A stretch of DNA of 64,000 nt from Rhodococcus sp. SMB37 (lineage in GTDB: Bacteria > Actinomycetota > Actinomycetes > Mycobacteriales > Mycobacteriaceae). Location of the stretch: NCBI RefSeq assembly GCF_004345605.1, contig NZ_SLVY01000002.1:310001-374000 (forward strand). The letters run 5' to 3'. The notes beneath the pieces were generated by a model that had not been told where the DNA came from, did not search any database, and was given only the letters and a program-made list of their open reading frames with translations. Position 1 is the first letter of the stretch, and each line of letters opens with the position of its first letter. The translations under genes and the position numbers were made by a program. Shown here piece after piece: positions 8,666 through 17,082 of this stretch.

Positions 8666-10117
8666 ATGGAGTTCACGGAACTCACCGACTACTCGATCCC
8701 GGCAGGGACCTTGACCGAGTGGTTGCCCTGCGCCGAGGAAGACGCGTGGCGCCAGGACCCGCGCCCGGCGTCGTACATCCACGAGGCGCACTTGCGCCGG
8801 TCCGCAGACCCGCGGTCCGGCGAAGGCCGGGAATCGTGGCTGGGCACCGCATTCGAGATCGCCGGTCCGATCGACACCGAGGTATTCGGTCGCGCCCTCC
8901 AACGGTGGATCGACCGTCACGAGCCTCTGCGCAGTCAGGCAATGTTCACGTCGAAGGGCAATCCGGCGAGCGCCCTGATCCGCCGGACGGCCCCACCCGG
9001 CAAGGTGGCGGTGCGGCGTGTCCAACATGATCCGGCCGATTCCGCCACAATCCGGACCCAGCTCCACTTGTTGTTCGACGATTACACGACGCCGCAGCTG
9101 TGGCCCGCGTATGTCTTCGCGACGCTGGCCCACGACTCCGCCGATCCCGAAGAGGAGTCAGGTGGGTCGGGCGCCTTCACCGTGTTCTTCGGAGCCGATC
9201 ACTCGATCATCGACGGCTACTCGATCGTGCTGGTCGCGCATGAGATCACGGCACTGTACGAGGAGGAACGGACCGGCCGACCGGCCGATCTGTTCCCCGT
9301 CGGCAGTTACATCGATTTCGGGGCATCCGAGCGCGCCGACGTCCACGACATCGACGCCGACCACGAGGCGGTGCGGATCTGGCGCGAGACGCTGCGTGAG
9401 AGCGGCGGAGCGGTGCCCGGGTTCCCGCTGCCGATCGGGCGCCGCACCACCGGGACGACGCCCCAGAAGCGTCTGTCCGAGCGCTGGTTCGACAGCGAGG
9501 ACGCAACCCGGTTCTCCGAACGTTGCCGAGATGCCGACGTCGGATTCTTCGCGGGTGTGCTCGCGTGCTTCGGCCAGGCCACGACAGACCTCACCGGAGC
9601 CGATCGCTTCCGCACCGTCGTTCCGTCGCACACCCGTACCGGGCCGATGTGGGCCGGGTCCCTGGGCTGGTTCGTCGGGTTGCGTCCGATCGATCTCGGC
9701 CTCGAAGGCTCCCCCGGTTTCGTCACCCTCGCGGGCCGCGCGGCGCAGGAGCTGCGTCGTACCCGCGCGAGCGCGCGCATTCCCTTCGACAAGGTCGGCG
9801 AGTTGCTCGGCGTGCCGATCCGCCCGCGATTCCTCGTGTCGTACATGGACGTCCGGTTCGTGCCCATGGCCGCACAATGGCCGGAAGCGAATGCGCGTGC
9901 GCTGCGGAGCCGCAGTTACACCCACGACGTCTACGTCTGGATCAACCGGACACCGGAAGGCATCAATGTCTCGGCACGATTCCCCGATAATCCCGAGGCC
10001 GCTGCGAATGTCCCGGAGTTCCTGGATCGAGTACGCGACCTGATGCGCCGGCTGAACACATCCGGGCCGTGGGCTCCCGACCTGGAGAACCACGAGCTCC
10101 CGGCTACTGGTCGGTAG
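8666..10117 (+). CDS. condensation-domain acyltransferase-like protein
   Basis: 483 aa from the ATG at 8666, seven bases after the sufE-like stop. It has the chloramphenicol-acetyltransferase fold of non-ribosomal condensation domains and Pap acyltransferases. The active-site HHxxxDG is present as DHSIIDG (residues 178-184): the first His is Asp, but the catalytic second His and the Asp-Gly remain. Such stand-alone enzymes acylate polyketide or sugar lipids in mycobacteria. No carrier domain, polyketide synthase or peptide synthetase is in the window. It sits between the sulfur genes and accA3. The substrate is unknown. Confidence 0.8.
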   Translation: MEFTELTDYSIPAGTLTEWLPCAEEDAWRQDPRPASYIHEAHLRRSADPRSGEGRESWLGTAFEIAGPIDTEVFGRALQRWIDRHEPLRSQAMFTSKGNPASALIRRTAPPGKVAVRRVQHDPADSATIRTQLHLLFDDYTTPQLWPAYVFATLAHDSADPEEESGGSGAFTVFFGADHSIIDGYSIVLVAHEITALYEEERTGRPADLFPVGSYIDFGASERADVHDIDADHEAVRIWRETLRESGGAVPGFPLPIGRRTTGTTPQKRLSERWFDSEDATRFSERCRDADVGFFAGVLACFGQATTDLTGADRFRTVVPSHTRTGPMWAGSLGWFVGLRPIDLGLEGSPGFVTLAGRAAQELRRTRASARIPFDKVGELLGVPIRPRFLVSYMDVRFVPMAAQWPEANARALRSRSYTHDVYVWINRTPEGINVSARFPDNPEAAANVPEFLDRVRDLMRRLNTSGPWAPDLENHELPATGR

Positions 10118-10237
10118 CATTGTGGGTTCGACCGCGCACCGTAGTGTGTAGAGGCCATCCGGTTACATCGTCTATCCGATTGGCGCTTACACTGCCGACG
10201 ACGGAAATAACCTAACGATCGATCAACAGGAGGCTCC

Positions 10238-12031
10238 GTGCCCAGTCATGCCAGCGCGCAGATCTCGAAGGTGCTCGTCGCGAACCGCGGCGAGATCGCT
10301 GTGCGGGTCATCCGAGCCGCCAAGGACGCAGGCTACGGAAGTGTCGCGGTCTACGCCGAACCCGACGCAGACGCACAGTTCGTGAAGCTCGCAGACGAGG
10401 CGTTCGCCCTCGGTGGCCAGACCTCGGCCGAGTCCTACCTGGTGTTCGACAAGATCCTCGACGCTGCGGCCAAGTCCGGCGCCGACGCGATCCACCCCGG
10501 CTACGGATTCCTTTCCGAGAACGCAGACTTCGCGCAGGCCGTCATCGACGCCGGCCTGATCTGGATCGGCCCCTCGCCGCAGTCCATCCGCGACCTCGGC
10601 GACAAGGTCACCGCGCGCCACATCGCTGAGCGCGCCAACGCTCCGATGGCCGCCGGCACCAAGGACCCGGTCAAGAACGCCGACGAGGTCGTCGAGTTCG
10701 CCAAGCAGTACGGCGTGCCCGTGGCCATCAAGGCGGCCTTCGGCGGTGGCGGTCGCGGCATGAAGGTCGCGCAGACGATCGAGGAGATCCCCGAGCTGTT
10801 CGAGTCCGCCACCCGTGAGGCCATCGCGGCCTTCGGTCGCGGCGAGTGCTTCGTCGAGCAGTACCTCGACAAGGCACGCCACGTCGAGGCCCAGGTCATC
10901 GCCGACCAGCACGGCAACGTCATCGTCGCCGGCACGCGCGACTGCTCGCTGCAGCGTCGGTTCCAGAAGCTCGTCGAAGAAGCTCCCGCGCCCTTCCTTA
11001 CGGACGATCAGCGCGGACGCATCCATGCGTCCGCCAAGGCCATCTGCAAGGAAGCCGGCTACTACGGCGCCGGCACCGTCGAGTACCTGGTCCAGGGCGA
11101 CACGGTCTCGTTCCTCGAGGTCAACACCCGCCTGCAGGTCGAGCACCCGGTCACCGAGGAGACCGCCGGCATCGACCTCGTTCGCCAGCAGTTCCGCATC
11201 GCCAACGGCGAGAAGCTCGAGCTCACCGAGGATCCGGCACCGCGTGGCCACTCCTTCGAGTTCCGTATCAACGGCGAGGACGCCGGCCGTGGCTTCATGC
11301 CCGCCCCCGGCCCCATCACCGTCTACAAGGAGCCGACGGGGCCCGGCGTGCGCGTCGACTCCGGTGTCGTCCAGGGCGACGTCATCGGCGGCCAGTTCGA
11401 CTCGATGCTCGCCAAGCTGATCGTCACCGGCGAAAACCGCGAGCAAGCGCTGCAGCGCGCCGCCCGCGCCCTCGCCGAGTTCGAGGTCGACGGCCTCGCC
11501 ACGGTCATCCCGTTCCACCGCCACATCGTCGAGAACCCGGCGTTCATCGGTGACGGCGAGAAGTTCGACGTCTACACCAAGTGGATCGAGAACGAGTGGG
11601 ACAACACCATCGAGCCGTTCACCGGCGGCGGTGCAGCCGATGACGAGGACGAGGCACTGCCGCGTCAGAACGTCGTCGTCGAGGTCGGCGGTCGCCGCGT
11701 CGAGGTGTCGCTGCCCGGTCAGTTCTCGCTCAGCGGCAACGGTGGCGGCGCCGCAGGCGCGATCCGCAAGAAGCCGAAGGCACGCAAGCGCGGCGGCGCC
11801 GGTGGCGGCAAGGCATCGGGCGACGCCGTGACCGCTCCGATGCAGGGCACCGTCGTGAAGGTCGCGGTGGCCGAGGGCCAGGAAGTCGCCGAGGGCGACC
11901 TCATCGCAGTGCTCGAGGCCATGAAGATGGAGAACCCGGTCACCGCACACAAGGCCGGTGTCGTCACCGGTCTGTCGGTGGAGCCGGGCGCAGCCATCAC
12001 CCAGGGAACGGTCCTCGCCGAACTCAAGTGA
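10238..12031 (+). CDS. accA3: acyl-CoA carboxylase alpha subunit (biotin carboxylase and carrier)
   Basis: 597 aa. The biotin carboxylase part begins [19 protein letters not shown] and has the ATP-grasp loop GGGGRGMK. The C-terminal biotin carrier domain has EAMKMEN with the biotinylated Lys at about 563, and a Gly/Ala/Lys-rich linker joins the two. It carboxylates its own biotin using ATP and bicarbonate and feeds AccD5 and other beta subunits. The GTG start has a good AGGAGG (10228-10233). A strong hairpin follows the gene. BirA encoded upstream should be its ligase. Confidence 0.96.
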   Translation: MPSHASAQISKVLVANRGEIAVRVIRAAKDAGYGSVAVYAEPDADAQFVKLADEAFALGGQTSAESYLVFDKILDAAAKSGADAIHPGYGFLSENADFAQAVIDAGLIWIGPSPQSIRDLGDKVTARHIAERANAPMAAGTKDPVKNADEVVEFAKQYGVPVAIKAAFGGGGRGMKVAQTIEEIPELFESATREAIAAFGRGECFVEQYLDKARHVEAQVIADQHGNVIVAGTRDCSLQRRFQKLVEEAPAPFLTDDQRGRIHASAKAICKEAGYYGAGTVEYLVQGDTVSFLEVNTRLQVEHPVTEETAGIDLVRQQFRIANGEKLELTEDPAPRGHSFEFRINGEDAGRGFMPAPGPITVYKEPTGPGVRVDSGVVQGDVIGGQFDSMLAKLIVTGENREQALQRAARALAEFEVDGLATVIPFHRHIVENPAFIGDGEKFDVYTKWIENEWDNTIEPFTGGGAADDEDEALPRQNVVVEVGGRRVEVSLPGQFSLSGNGGGAAGAIRKKPKARKRGGAGGGKASGDAVTAPMQGTVVKVAVAEGQEVAEGDLIAVLEAMKMENPVTAHKAGVVTGLSVEPGAAITQGTVLAELK

Positions 12032-12066
12032 TGACGCGCTGAGCCATCACGCACGCTGAACAGCAT

Positions 12067-12106
12067 CGACGGCGCCCACCCCCACACCGGGGATCGGGCG
12101 CCGTCG
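12067..12106 (+). terminator. hairpin terminator after accA3
   Basis: Perfect 11-bp stem (12067-12077 with 12096-12106, CGACGGCGCCC and its complement) followed by CTTTCT, 35 bases after the accA3 stop. Confidence 0.85.
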
Positions 12107-12141
12107 CTTTCTCCACCTCACAGCATTTCGGAAGGCATCTG

Positions 12142-12399
12142 ATGGAACCTGTCGAGATCAACGCCGGCAACTGGTACCTCCTCGCACGTGAGCTCGACGC
12201 GTGGGCCGACGACACCGCGTACGGCTGGTCTGTGAGTGAGTCGACGACCGCCGACGTGCAGGCCACCATCACGTTGCTGCCGGACGGCGCGTTGAGCGGG
12301 ACCGCAATCGACGGACACACCGACGCGCTCGACGCTGCCCGCGCCGCAGTCACGAGATTTGCCACGGGAGGGCTCGGGCTGACCGTGCGCGATGCGTGA
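12142..12399 (+). CDS. small hypothetical protein
   Basis: 85 aa. The ATG has a GGAAGG-like ribosome site 8-13 bases upstream. The sequence is acidic with Trp and Tyr near the N-terminus (NAGNWYLLARELDAW) and an Ala-rich helix near the end. No signal peptide or membrane segment is seen and I do not recognise a family. It lies between the accA3 terminator and a DUF1707 gene whose proposed start is 38 bases further on. Confidence 0.65.
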   Translation: MEPVEINAGNWYLLARELDAWADDTAYGWSVSESTTADVQATITLLPDGALSGTAIDGHTDALDAARAAVTRFATGGLGLTVRDA

Positions 12400-12437
12400 T
12401 ACGCACCGTCTCGCTCGAGTCCCACTACTCTGGGTAT

Positions 12438-12812
12438 ATGGCCGAACTGCCCGAGATCCGAATCGGCACCGCAGAGCGTGAGGAAGCGGTCGCGCTGCTC
12501 GGTGAGCACTTCTCGGCCGGTCGCCTGTCCCTCGTCGAATTCGACGATCGAGTCGCGCTCGCGACACAAGCCGTCACGCGGGCCGATCTGGTCCCGTTGT
12601 TCTCGGACCTGCCGTCGGCACCGTCGTTCCTGTACGAACCTTCAGCGGGAAACGTCGCCACCGACCTGCTGACGCTGGTTCCGTTCGCGCTCGCGGCACT
12701 GGTCATCATGGTGGCGGTCCGCCATCCGATCGCAATACTGCTCGGATTCGTGGTCCTGTTCATCGTCGTCAGGCGCGGAGTGCGACTGATGCGAGATCCC
12801 GGAACCGGGTGA
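12438..12812 (+). CDS. DUF1707 domain membrane protein (copy 1)
   Basis: 124 aa from the ATG at 12438. The DUF1707 motif fills the N-terminal half (PEIRIGTAEREEAVALLGEH, then GRLSLVEFDDRV and the T-A/R-DL-LF-DLP pattern). A pair of membrane helices follows (about residues 72-110). The start is preceded by TACTCT at 12426-12431 with six bases between, so it is probably leaderless; the longer frame from 12396 is less likely. A second copy lies at 14415. The role of DUF1707 is unknown. Confidence 0.82.
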   Translation: MAELPEIRIGTAEREEAVALLGEHFSAGRLSLVEFDDRVALATQAVTRADLVPLFSDLPSAPSFLYEPSAGNVATDLLTLVPFALAALVIMVAVRHPIAILLGFVVLFIVVRRGVRLMRDPGTG

Positions 12813-12815
12813 CCG

Positions 12816-14306
12816 TCAGGCCCTCGTCCCGGCGTCTCGTCCCGCTACGCGGCCGAACGCGAGGGCGTCACCGATGTGGAATCCGCCGTCTTTGCGCCAG
12901 CTGTAGGTGGAACTGATCTCGCCCGCAGCGTAGAGCCCCTCGATGACGTCACCCCGGGTGTCGAGAACACGCGCGCGTCCGTCCCGTCGCGGTCCGCCAT
13001 TGGTCCAACCCAGCAGCGGAGTGACCTTCAGCGCGTAGAACGGGCCCTGCACGACCGGTCCGAGTGTGCCCGGATCGCGGGCGAAGTGGTCGTCGCGCCC
13101 TTCCGCACACGAGGTGTTGTAGCACTCGACGGTGCGCTCGAGTGTGGACGCGTCCAGCCCGATCTTCTCGGCCAGCACCTTGATCGACTCGGCACTCGTG
13201 ATCGAGCCTTTCTCGACCTCGTCGCTGTTGTCGGCGCTCCAGCGCGAGCCGTTCATGAGGAGGTTCCATCCCACCGGCAGGACGTCGGGTGCCGGACTCA
13301 ACGGACCGGCCGCGCGCATCTGCTCGTCGAAGATCAGGTGGAACGGCCGAAGCGGGAAGAGCTCGTGCGATCCTCCGCGGAGTGTGTGCCCGTGGCACGG
13401 AGGCGCGGTCTCGTCCACGAAGCGCCGACCGTCGTCCCCCACCCAGAGATAGTTGTGCGCGTTCCACAGTGCGAGGTAATGACCGACGCCTTCGGTATCG
13501 CGAACTCCGGTGATGCTCATCATGTTTCCCATGTGCCATAGATCGGCGCCCACCGCCTGCGCCATACGGTGGCCGTCGCCGGTCGAAGCAGGCGACCCCC
13601 ACAGCACGTGATCCTCGATTCGTAGATAGTCACGCACCATCGACGTGTCGGCCTGGAAACCGCCGGTCGCGAGAACGACGCCGCCACGCGCACCGATACG
13701 TCGCGAACCGCTCACGCCGCCCACCTCGACGCCCACGACACCGCCGCTCTCGACGATCAGTCGCGTGGCCGGTGTGCCGAATCGGATCTCGATGCCGCGT
13801 TCGAGCAGCGCCGAGATCAGAAAGGCGTGCAGCAGACCGTTGCCCATGCGTCCTTCGATGGTGTCCATGCCTGCATACGAGTCGCTGCCCTCAACGGACA
13901 GGTACTCGGGGTCGGTGTGGTAGTCGCCGCTCATCGCGACGTCGGCGCCGAGTTCCTTCAACCACGTCGAGATCTCGGCCGTCTCGGTCGCCCAGGTGTC
14001 CACGACATCATCTGCGACGGGGAAGGACCCGCTGAGGGCGCGAAGGAAGATCCGCGCACGCTCCGGGTCTCGATTGACCCACCACCCTCCGCCGGACACG
14101 CGCGTGTTCCCCCCTGCACTGCCCTGGTCGCATTTCTCGACCACGAGAACATCGGCTCCACCCTGTTGCGCCTCGAGCGCCGCGGCCGAACCCGCGGCGC
14201 CGGACCCCACCACAACAACGTCGAATACTTCGTCGAACGCTTCGCCACTCACCTGGACCCTCTTTTCGCTACCGGTTCGAAACTCCACCGCGAATGGGTG
14301 TGACAC
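12816..14306 (-). CDS. FAD-dependent oxidoreductase (fumarate reductase/KstD flavoprotein type)
   Basis: 496 aa. The N-terminal dinucleotide fold VVVGSGAAGSAAALEA, the GGNTRVSGGGWWV segment, a central substrate domain and the C-terminal FAD-closing GGFHIGDALAFGRVAG place it in the FrdA/succinate-dehydrogenase/3-ketosteroid-dehydrogenase flavoprotein family. Members reduce or dehydrogenate C=C bonds of dicarboxylates, steroids or related compounds. No electron-transfer subunit or steroid gene is adjacent, so the substrate is open. It converges on DUF1707 copy 1 with three bases between the stops. The GTG start is the longest; a later start is possible. Confidence 0.82.
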   Translation of the reverse strand: MSHPFAVEFRTGSEKRVQVSGEAFDEVFDVVVVGSGAAGSAAALEAQQGGADVLVVEKCDQGSAGGNTRVSGGGWWVNRDPERARIFLRALSGSFPVADDVVDTWATETAEISTWLKELGADVAMSGDYHTDPEYLSVEGSDSYAGMDTIEGRMGNGLLHAFLISALLERGIEIRFGTPATRLIVESGGVVGVEVGGVSGSRRIGARGGVVLATGGFQADTSMVRDYLRIEDHVLWGSPASTGDGHRMAQAVGADLWHMGNMMSITGVRDTEGVGHYLALWNAHNYLWVGDDGRRFVDETAPPCHGHTLRGGSHELFPLRPFHLIFDEQMRAAGPLSPAPDVLPVGWNLLMNGSRWSADNSDEVEKGSITSAESIKVLAEKIGLDASTLERTVECYNTSCAEGRDDHFARDPGTLGPVVQGPFYALKVTPLLGWTNGGPRRDGRARVLDTRGDVIEGLYAAGEISSTYSWRKDGGFHIGDALAFGRVAGRDAGTRA

Positions 14307-14414
14307 GGATCATCTTCGGTGCGAATCCGATGCGGGCACGGCTTCCCGTCCAACGGGAGGAATTCGTCACGGCAGCGAACATGGAGTGCGGAAGTTGTGA
14401 TCTAGGCTCTGATC

Positions 14415-14822
14415 ATGGACTCCCCCGAAATCCGGATCGGCGACACCGAGCGGGCCCAAGCGCTGAATCTGCTGGGCGAGCATTTCAGCCACGGACGCCT
14501 CAACCTGTCCGAGTTCGAGGAACGCAGTGCGCAGGCCACGGCTGCGACCACGCGGGGAGAACTCGAAATCCTGTTCACCGACCTTCCCGCCGTAGCGGCA
14601 AACGCGCCGGACGCGGTGCAGGAGAAGGACACCGCGTCGGGCACGCTCGGGCATTGGCGAGAAATCGTGATGGGCCTGACGCCGCTTCTGGCCCTCGTGC
14701 TGTTCTTCGCGTTCGACACGTGGCTCTGGTTCCTTCTCGTTCCGGCCGTGTCGATCGTCCTGTATGCGGGCAGAAGTGACGACGAGGACGATGTGGACGA
14801 CAAGCCCGAGAAGAAGAACTGA
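14415..14822 (+). CDS. DUF1707 domain membrane protein (copy 2)
   Basis: 135 aa, a paralogue of the gene at 12438 with the same start region (SPEIRIGDTERAQALNLLGEHF and GRLNLSEFEER). Two membrane helices lie at about residues 84-118, followed by an acidic tail (DDEDDVDDKPEKKN). TAGGCT at 14403-14408 sits six bases before the ATG, again suggesting a leaderless mRNA. It is followed three bases later by the VanZ-family gene. Confidence 0.85.
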   Translation: MDSPEIRIGDTERAQALNLLGEHFSHGRLNLSEFEERSAQATAATTRGELEILFTDLPAVAANAPDAVQEKDTASGTLGHWREIVMGLTPLLALVLFFAFDTWLWFLLVPAVSIVLYAGRSDDEDDVDDKPEKKN

Positions 14823-14825
14823 CCT

Positions 14826-15218
14826 GTGCCTGATTCGTTCCGGCGTCGGCGTTCTTTCTCGCGTCTCGGCGCCTGGTACCGCGTTGTGCCGTTGATGCTC
14901 GCGACAATCACGATCACCATCATGCTGCTGACGCCCGGCGGTACGGTCCCCAGCGGACCTCCCCATACCGACAAGATCACGCACGCATTGATGTTCGCTG
15001 TGCTCGCGTACTGCTCTCGATACGCACGCCTCTCGCCGATCGTCACCGTGGCGTGGCTCGCGGTCTACGGCATCGTCACCGAAGTCCTGCAGGCCACGAT
15101 CGCGGTGCGACGGTCCGGTTCGGTATGGGATTGGTGCGCCGATCTCGTGGGTGTTGCGATCGGCCTGGCGATCGCCGCCGCCGTCGGTCGGCGAGTTCGT
15201 GCCGGTCGGACGAAGTAG
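14826..15218 (+). CDS. VanZ family membrane protein
   Basis: 130 aa from a GTG three bases after the DUF1707 stop. It has about four hydrophobic segments and the VanZ hallmark HTDKITHALMFAVLAY followed by EVLQA and SVWDWCADLVGV. VanZ-like proteins are small integral membrane proteins. The founding member lowers teicoplanin sensitivity, but most have no known role. It is likely co-transcribed with DUF1707 copy 2. Confidence 0.85.
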   Translation: MPDSFRRRRSFSRLGAWYRVVPLMLATITITIMLLTPGGTVPSGPPHTDKITHALMFAVLAYCSRYARLSPIVTVAWLAVYGIVTEVLQATIAVRRSGSVWDWCADLVGVAIGLAIAAAVGRRVRAGRTK

Positions 15219-15228
15219 GCCACCGGCC

Positions 15229-16065
15229 CTATTCGACAGTTCGGGCGTTCTCGGTGTCGACCATCCGGGTACGTAATGCCTGCAGGCTGTCGTCGTCGAG
15301 GCCGAGACCCGACGCGAAGTACTCGTCGATCGTGCCGTAACGACGCAACGCCTCGTCGATGGCCGCTTCGAGGTATTTGCGCTCGACCCCGAGCAGCGGG
15401 ACGAGCAGCGAGCGATCGCCGCCGAGCTTCTCGAAATGAACGAACATCTCCTCGAACTCCGGAAGCAGCAACTCGTTCGTCAACATGTAGTCGTCGAAGA
15501 CAACTTCTTCTGTCGCACCCGCGAACATGAGCAGCGCCGCGGCAGCCCAACCGGTCCGGTCTTTTCCGGTGGTGCAGTGGATGAGCGCGGGTACGTCACC
15601 CAGCGCGATATCCAGGTACATCCTCCGGTACGAACGTTGTGCACTCGGCAGCGTGACGAGATCGCGATACGTCTCGAGGAGGTACTGCTCCCCCTTTCCA
15701 CCAGCGAATCCGAGCGCTGCCCGGACTGGATCGGCCACCAGGTCGCCCATGGCAGCAGCAATCGACCCCGCATCCTTGTCCGCCAGTACATCGAGGTCGA
15801 TACCCTTCGCTCCGGGTGGCAGCCGGTCCGGGGCCTGATCGCGTTCGTCCGCTGTCCTCAGATCGAACACGGTGGTGATCTTCAGCTCGGCGAGTAAGTC
15901 CAGATCGGTGCCGGTGACGCCACTCAGGTCGGTGGATCTGAATACCACTCCGGTGCGAACGACACCACCGAACGAACTGGCCCGGCCCCCGATATCCCGA
16001 AGATTGGCGAGCGAAGGAACTGCGAAAGCCGCCATACCGGGGCCATTGCCCACCGCATCGGTCAT
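15229..16065 (-). CDS. PtpB-like tyrosine/dual-specificity phosphatase (copy 1)
   Basis: 278 aa from the ATG at 16065. The phosphatase P-loop is IHCTTGKDRTGWAAAALL (Cys-x5-Arg) and the N-terminus has SLANLRDIGG, both typical of the PtpB/YwlE-unrelated triple-specificity family with M. tuberculosis PtpB. It should remove phosphate from protein Tyr/Ser/Thr or from phosphoinositides; the location is not evident as there is no signal peptide. A TAACTT box (16073-16078 on the complement) seven bases before the ATG indicates a leaderless gene. The neighbouring gene is a close paralogue. Confidence 0.9.
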   Translation of the reverse strand: MTDAVGNGPGMAAFAVPSLANLRDIGGRASSFGGVVRTGVVFRSTDLSGVTGTDLDLLAELKITTVFDLRTADERDQAPDRLPPGAKGIDLDVLADKDAGSIAAAMGDLVADPVRAALGFAGGKGEQYLLETYRDLVTLPSAQRSYRRMYLDIALGDVPALIHCTTGKDRTGWAAAALLMFAGATEEVVFDDYMLTNELLLPEFEEMFVHFEKLGGDRSLLVPLLGVERKYLEAAIDEALRRYGTIDEYFASGLGLDDDSLQALRTRMVDTENARTVE

Positions 16066-16119
16066 ACGCACCAAGTTACCGCCGGCGAGGACATTCTGCG
16101 GCCGCTTGCGAGACGCGCG

Positions 16120-16959
16120 TCACTCTCTGACAGTCCGGTCCTCGGTGTCGATCATCCGGGTGCGCAATGCCTGCAGGCTGTCGTCGTCGAGCCCGAGTCC
16201 GGCTGCGAAGTACTCGTCTATCGTGCCGTAACGACGCAGCGCTTCGTCGAATGCACTCTCGAGGTAGGTGCGCTGAACCCCGAGCAGCGGGAGGAACAGA
16301 GCACGGTCTCCGCCGGCAGCTTCGAACCGGGTGAACATCTCCTCGAACTTCGGTAGCAGCATCTCGTTCGTCAACATGTAGTCGTCGAAGACATGCTGCT
16401 CGGTCGCGCCGGCAAACATGAGCAACGCCGCGGCGGCCCAACCAGTCCGGTCCTTGCCTGCGGTGCAGTGAATGAGCGCCGGAACATCACCGTGAGCGAT
16501 ACCTGTGTACAGCTCTCGGTACGAGGCCACTGCACTCGGCAACGTGATGAGCTCTCGGTAGGTGGCGAGCAGATGCTGCTCAGCACGCCCGTCTCCCAGG
16601 TGAGCCGCAGCGGCAACCGGGTCGGCAACCACGTCACCGAGAGATCCCGCGACCGAGCCCGTCGGGCGATCCGCGAGCACATCGAGACCGACGAGCTTCG
16701 CCCCCACCGGGAGCCGATCCGGACGCCGCTCGCGTTCCGCTGCCGTCCGAAGGTCGTACACGGCTGAAATCTGAAGCGAGGTGAGCACATCGATATCGGT
16801 GTCGGTGATGTCGGCCAGCGCCGTCGAGCGAAAGACCACACCGGTGCGGATGACGCCACCGAACGAGGTGGTTCGGCCACCGATGTCTCGAAGGTTGACG
16901 AGCGACGGAACGGCAAAGGTCGGCGCGACATCGGCTGCATTGTCCACGGCATCGGTCAT
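16120..16959 (-). CDS. PtpB-like tyrosine/dual-specificity phosphatase (copy 2)
   Basis: 279 aa from the ATG at 16959, clearly homologous to copy 1 along its whole length. Both begin MTDAV and end DDDSLQALRTRM. The P-loop is IHCTAGKDRTGWAAAALL. The same TAACTT element lies seven bases before the start (16967-16972 on the complement), so the duplication included the promoter. Only 54 bases separate this stop from the next start. The two genes look like a tandem duplication. Confidence 0.9.
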   Translation of the reverse strand: MTDAVDNAADVAPTFAVPSLVNLRDIGGRTTSFGGVIRTGVVFRSTALADITDTDIDVLTSLQISAVYDLRTAAERERRPDRLPVGAKLVGLDVLADRPTGSVAGSLGDVVADPVAAAAHLGDGRAEQHLLATYRELITLPSAVASYRELYTGIAHGDVPALIHCTAGKDRTGWAAAALLMFAGATEQHVFDDYMLTNEMLLPKFEEMFTRFEAAGGDRALFLPLLGVQRTYLESAFDEALRRYGTIDEYFAAGLGLDDDSLQALRTRMIDTEDRTVRE

Positions 16960-17023
16960 GCCACACAAGTTACGCAACATGATCCGTTCGAGCAGCTTAC
17001 GATCCCATAATTCACTTAACTAT

Positions 17024-17039
17024 TCGATCATTTGTTCGA
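17024..17039. promoter_or_regulatory. LexA (SOS) box 1 upstream of the HNH gene
   Basis: TCGATCATTTGTTCGA differs in one base from the actinobacterial SOS box TCGAACnnnnGTTCGA. It lies in an AT-rich island (about 17000-17080) that contrasts with its GC-rich surroundings. A second box follows 31 bases downstream, about three helical turns. Confidence 0.75.
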
Positions 17040-17047
17040 TTTTAACC

Positions 17048-17082
17048 TTGTATATCGATCATATGTTCTATATAATCTGATC
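17048..17082 (+). promoter_or_regulatory. promoter of the HNH gene with LexA box 2 in its spacer
   Basis: TTGTAT (17048-17053), 17 bases, then a perfect TATAAT (17071-17076), and the ATG at 17083 six bases later. TCGATCATATGTTCTA (17055-17070) fills the spacer and matches the SOS box at all but two fixed positions. A repressor there would block RNA polymerase directly. Transcription should start at or within a base of the ATG. Confidence 0.8.

Noticed and set aside
10223-11950. 575-codon open frame opposite accA3
   Set aside because: Antisense shadow of accA3; low-complexity composition and no domain.
12438-15218. DUF1707/VanZ genes as a resistance or defence island
   Set aside because: No nuclease, toxin or resistance enzyme accompanies them; they are ordinary small membrane protein genes.
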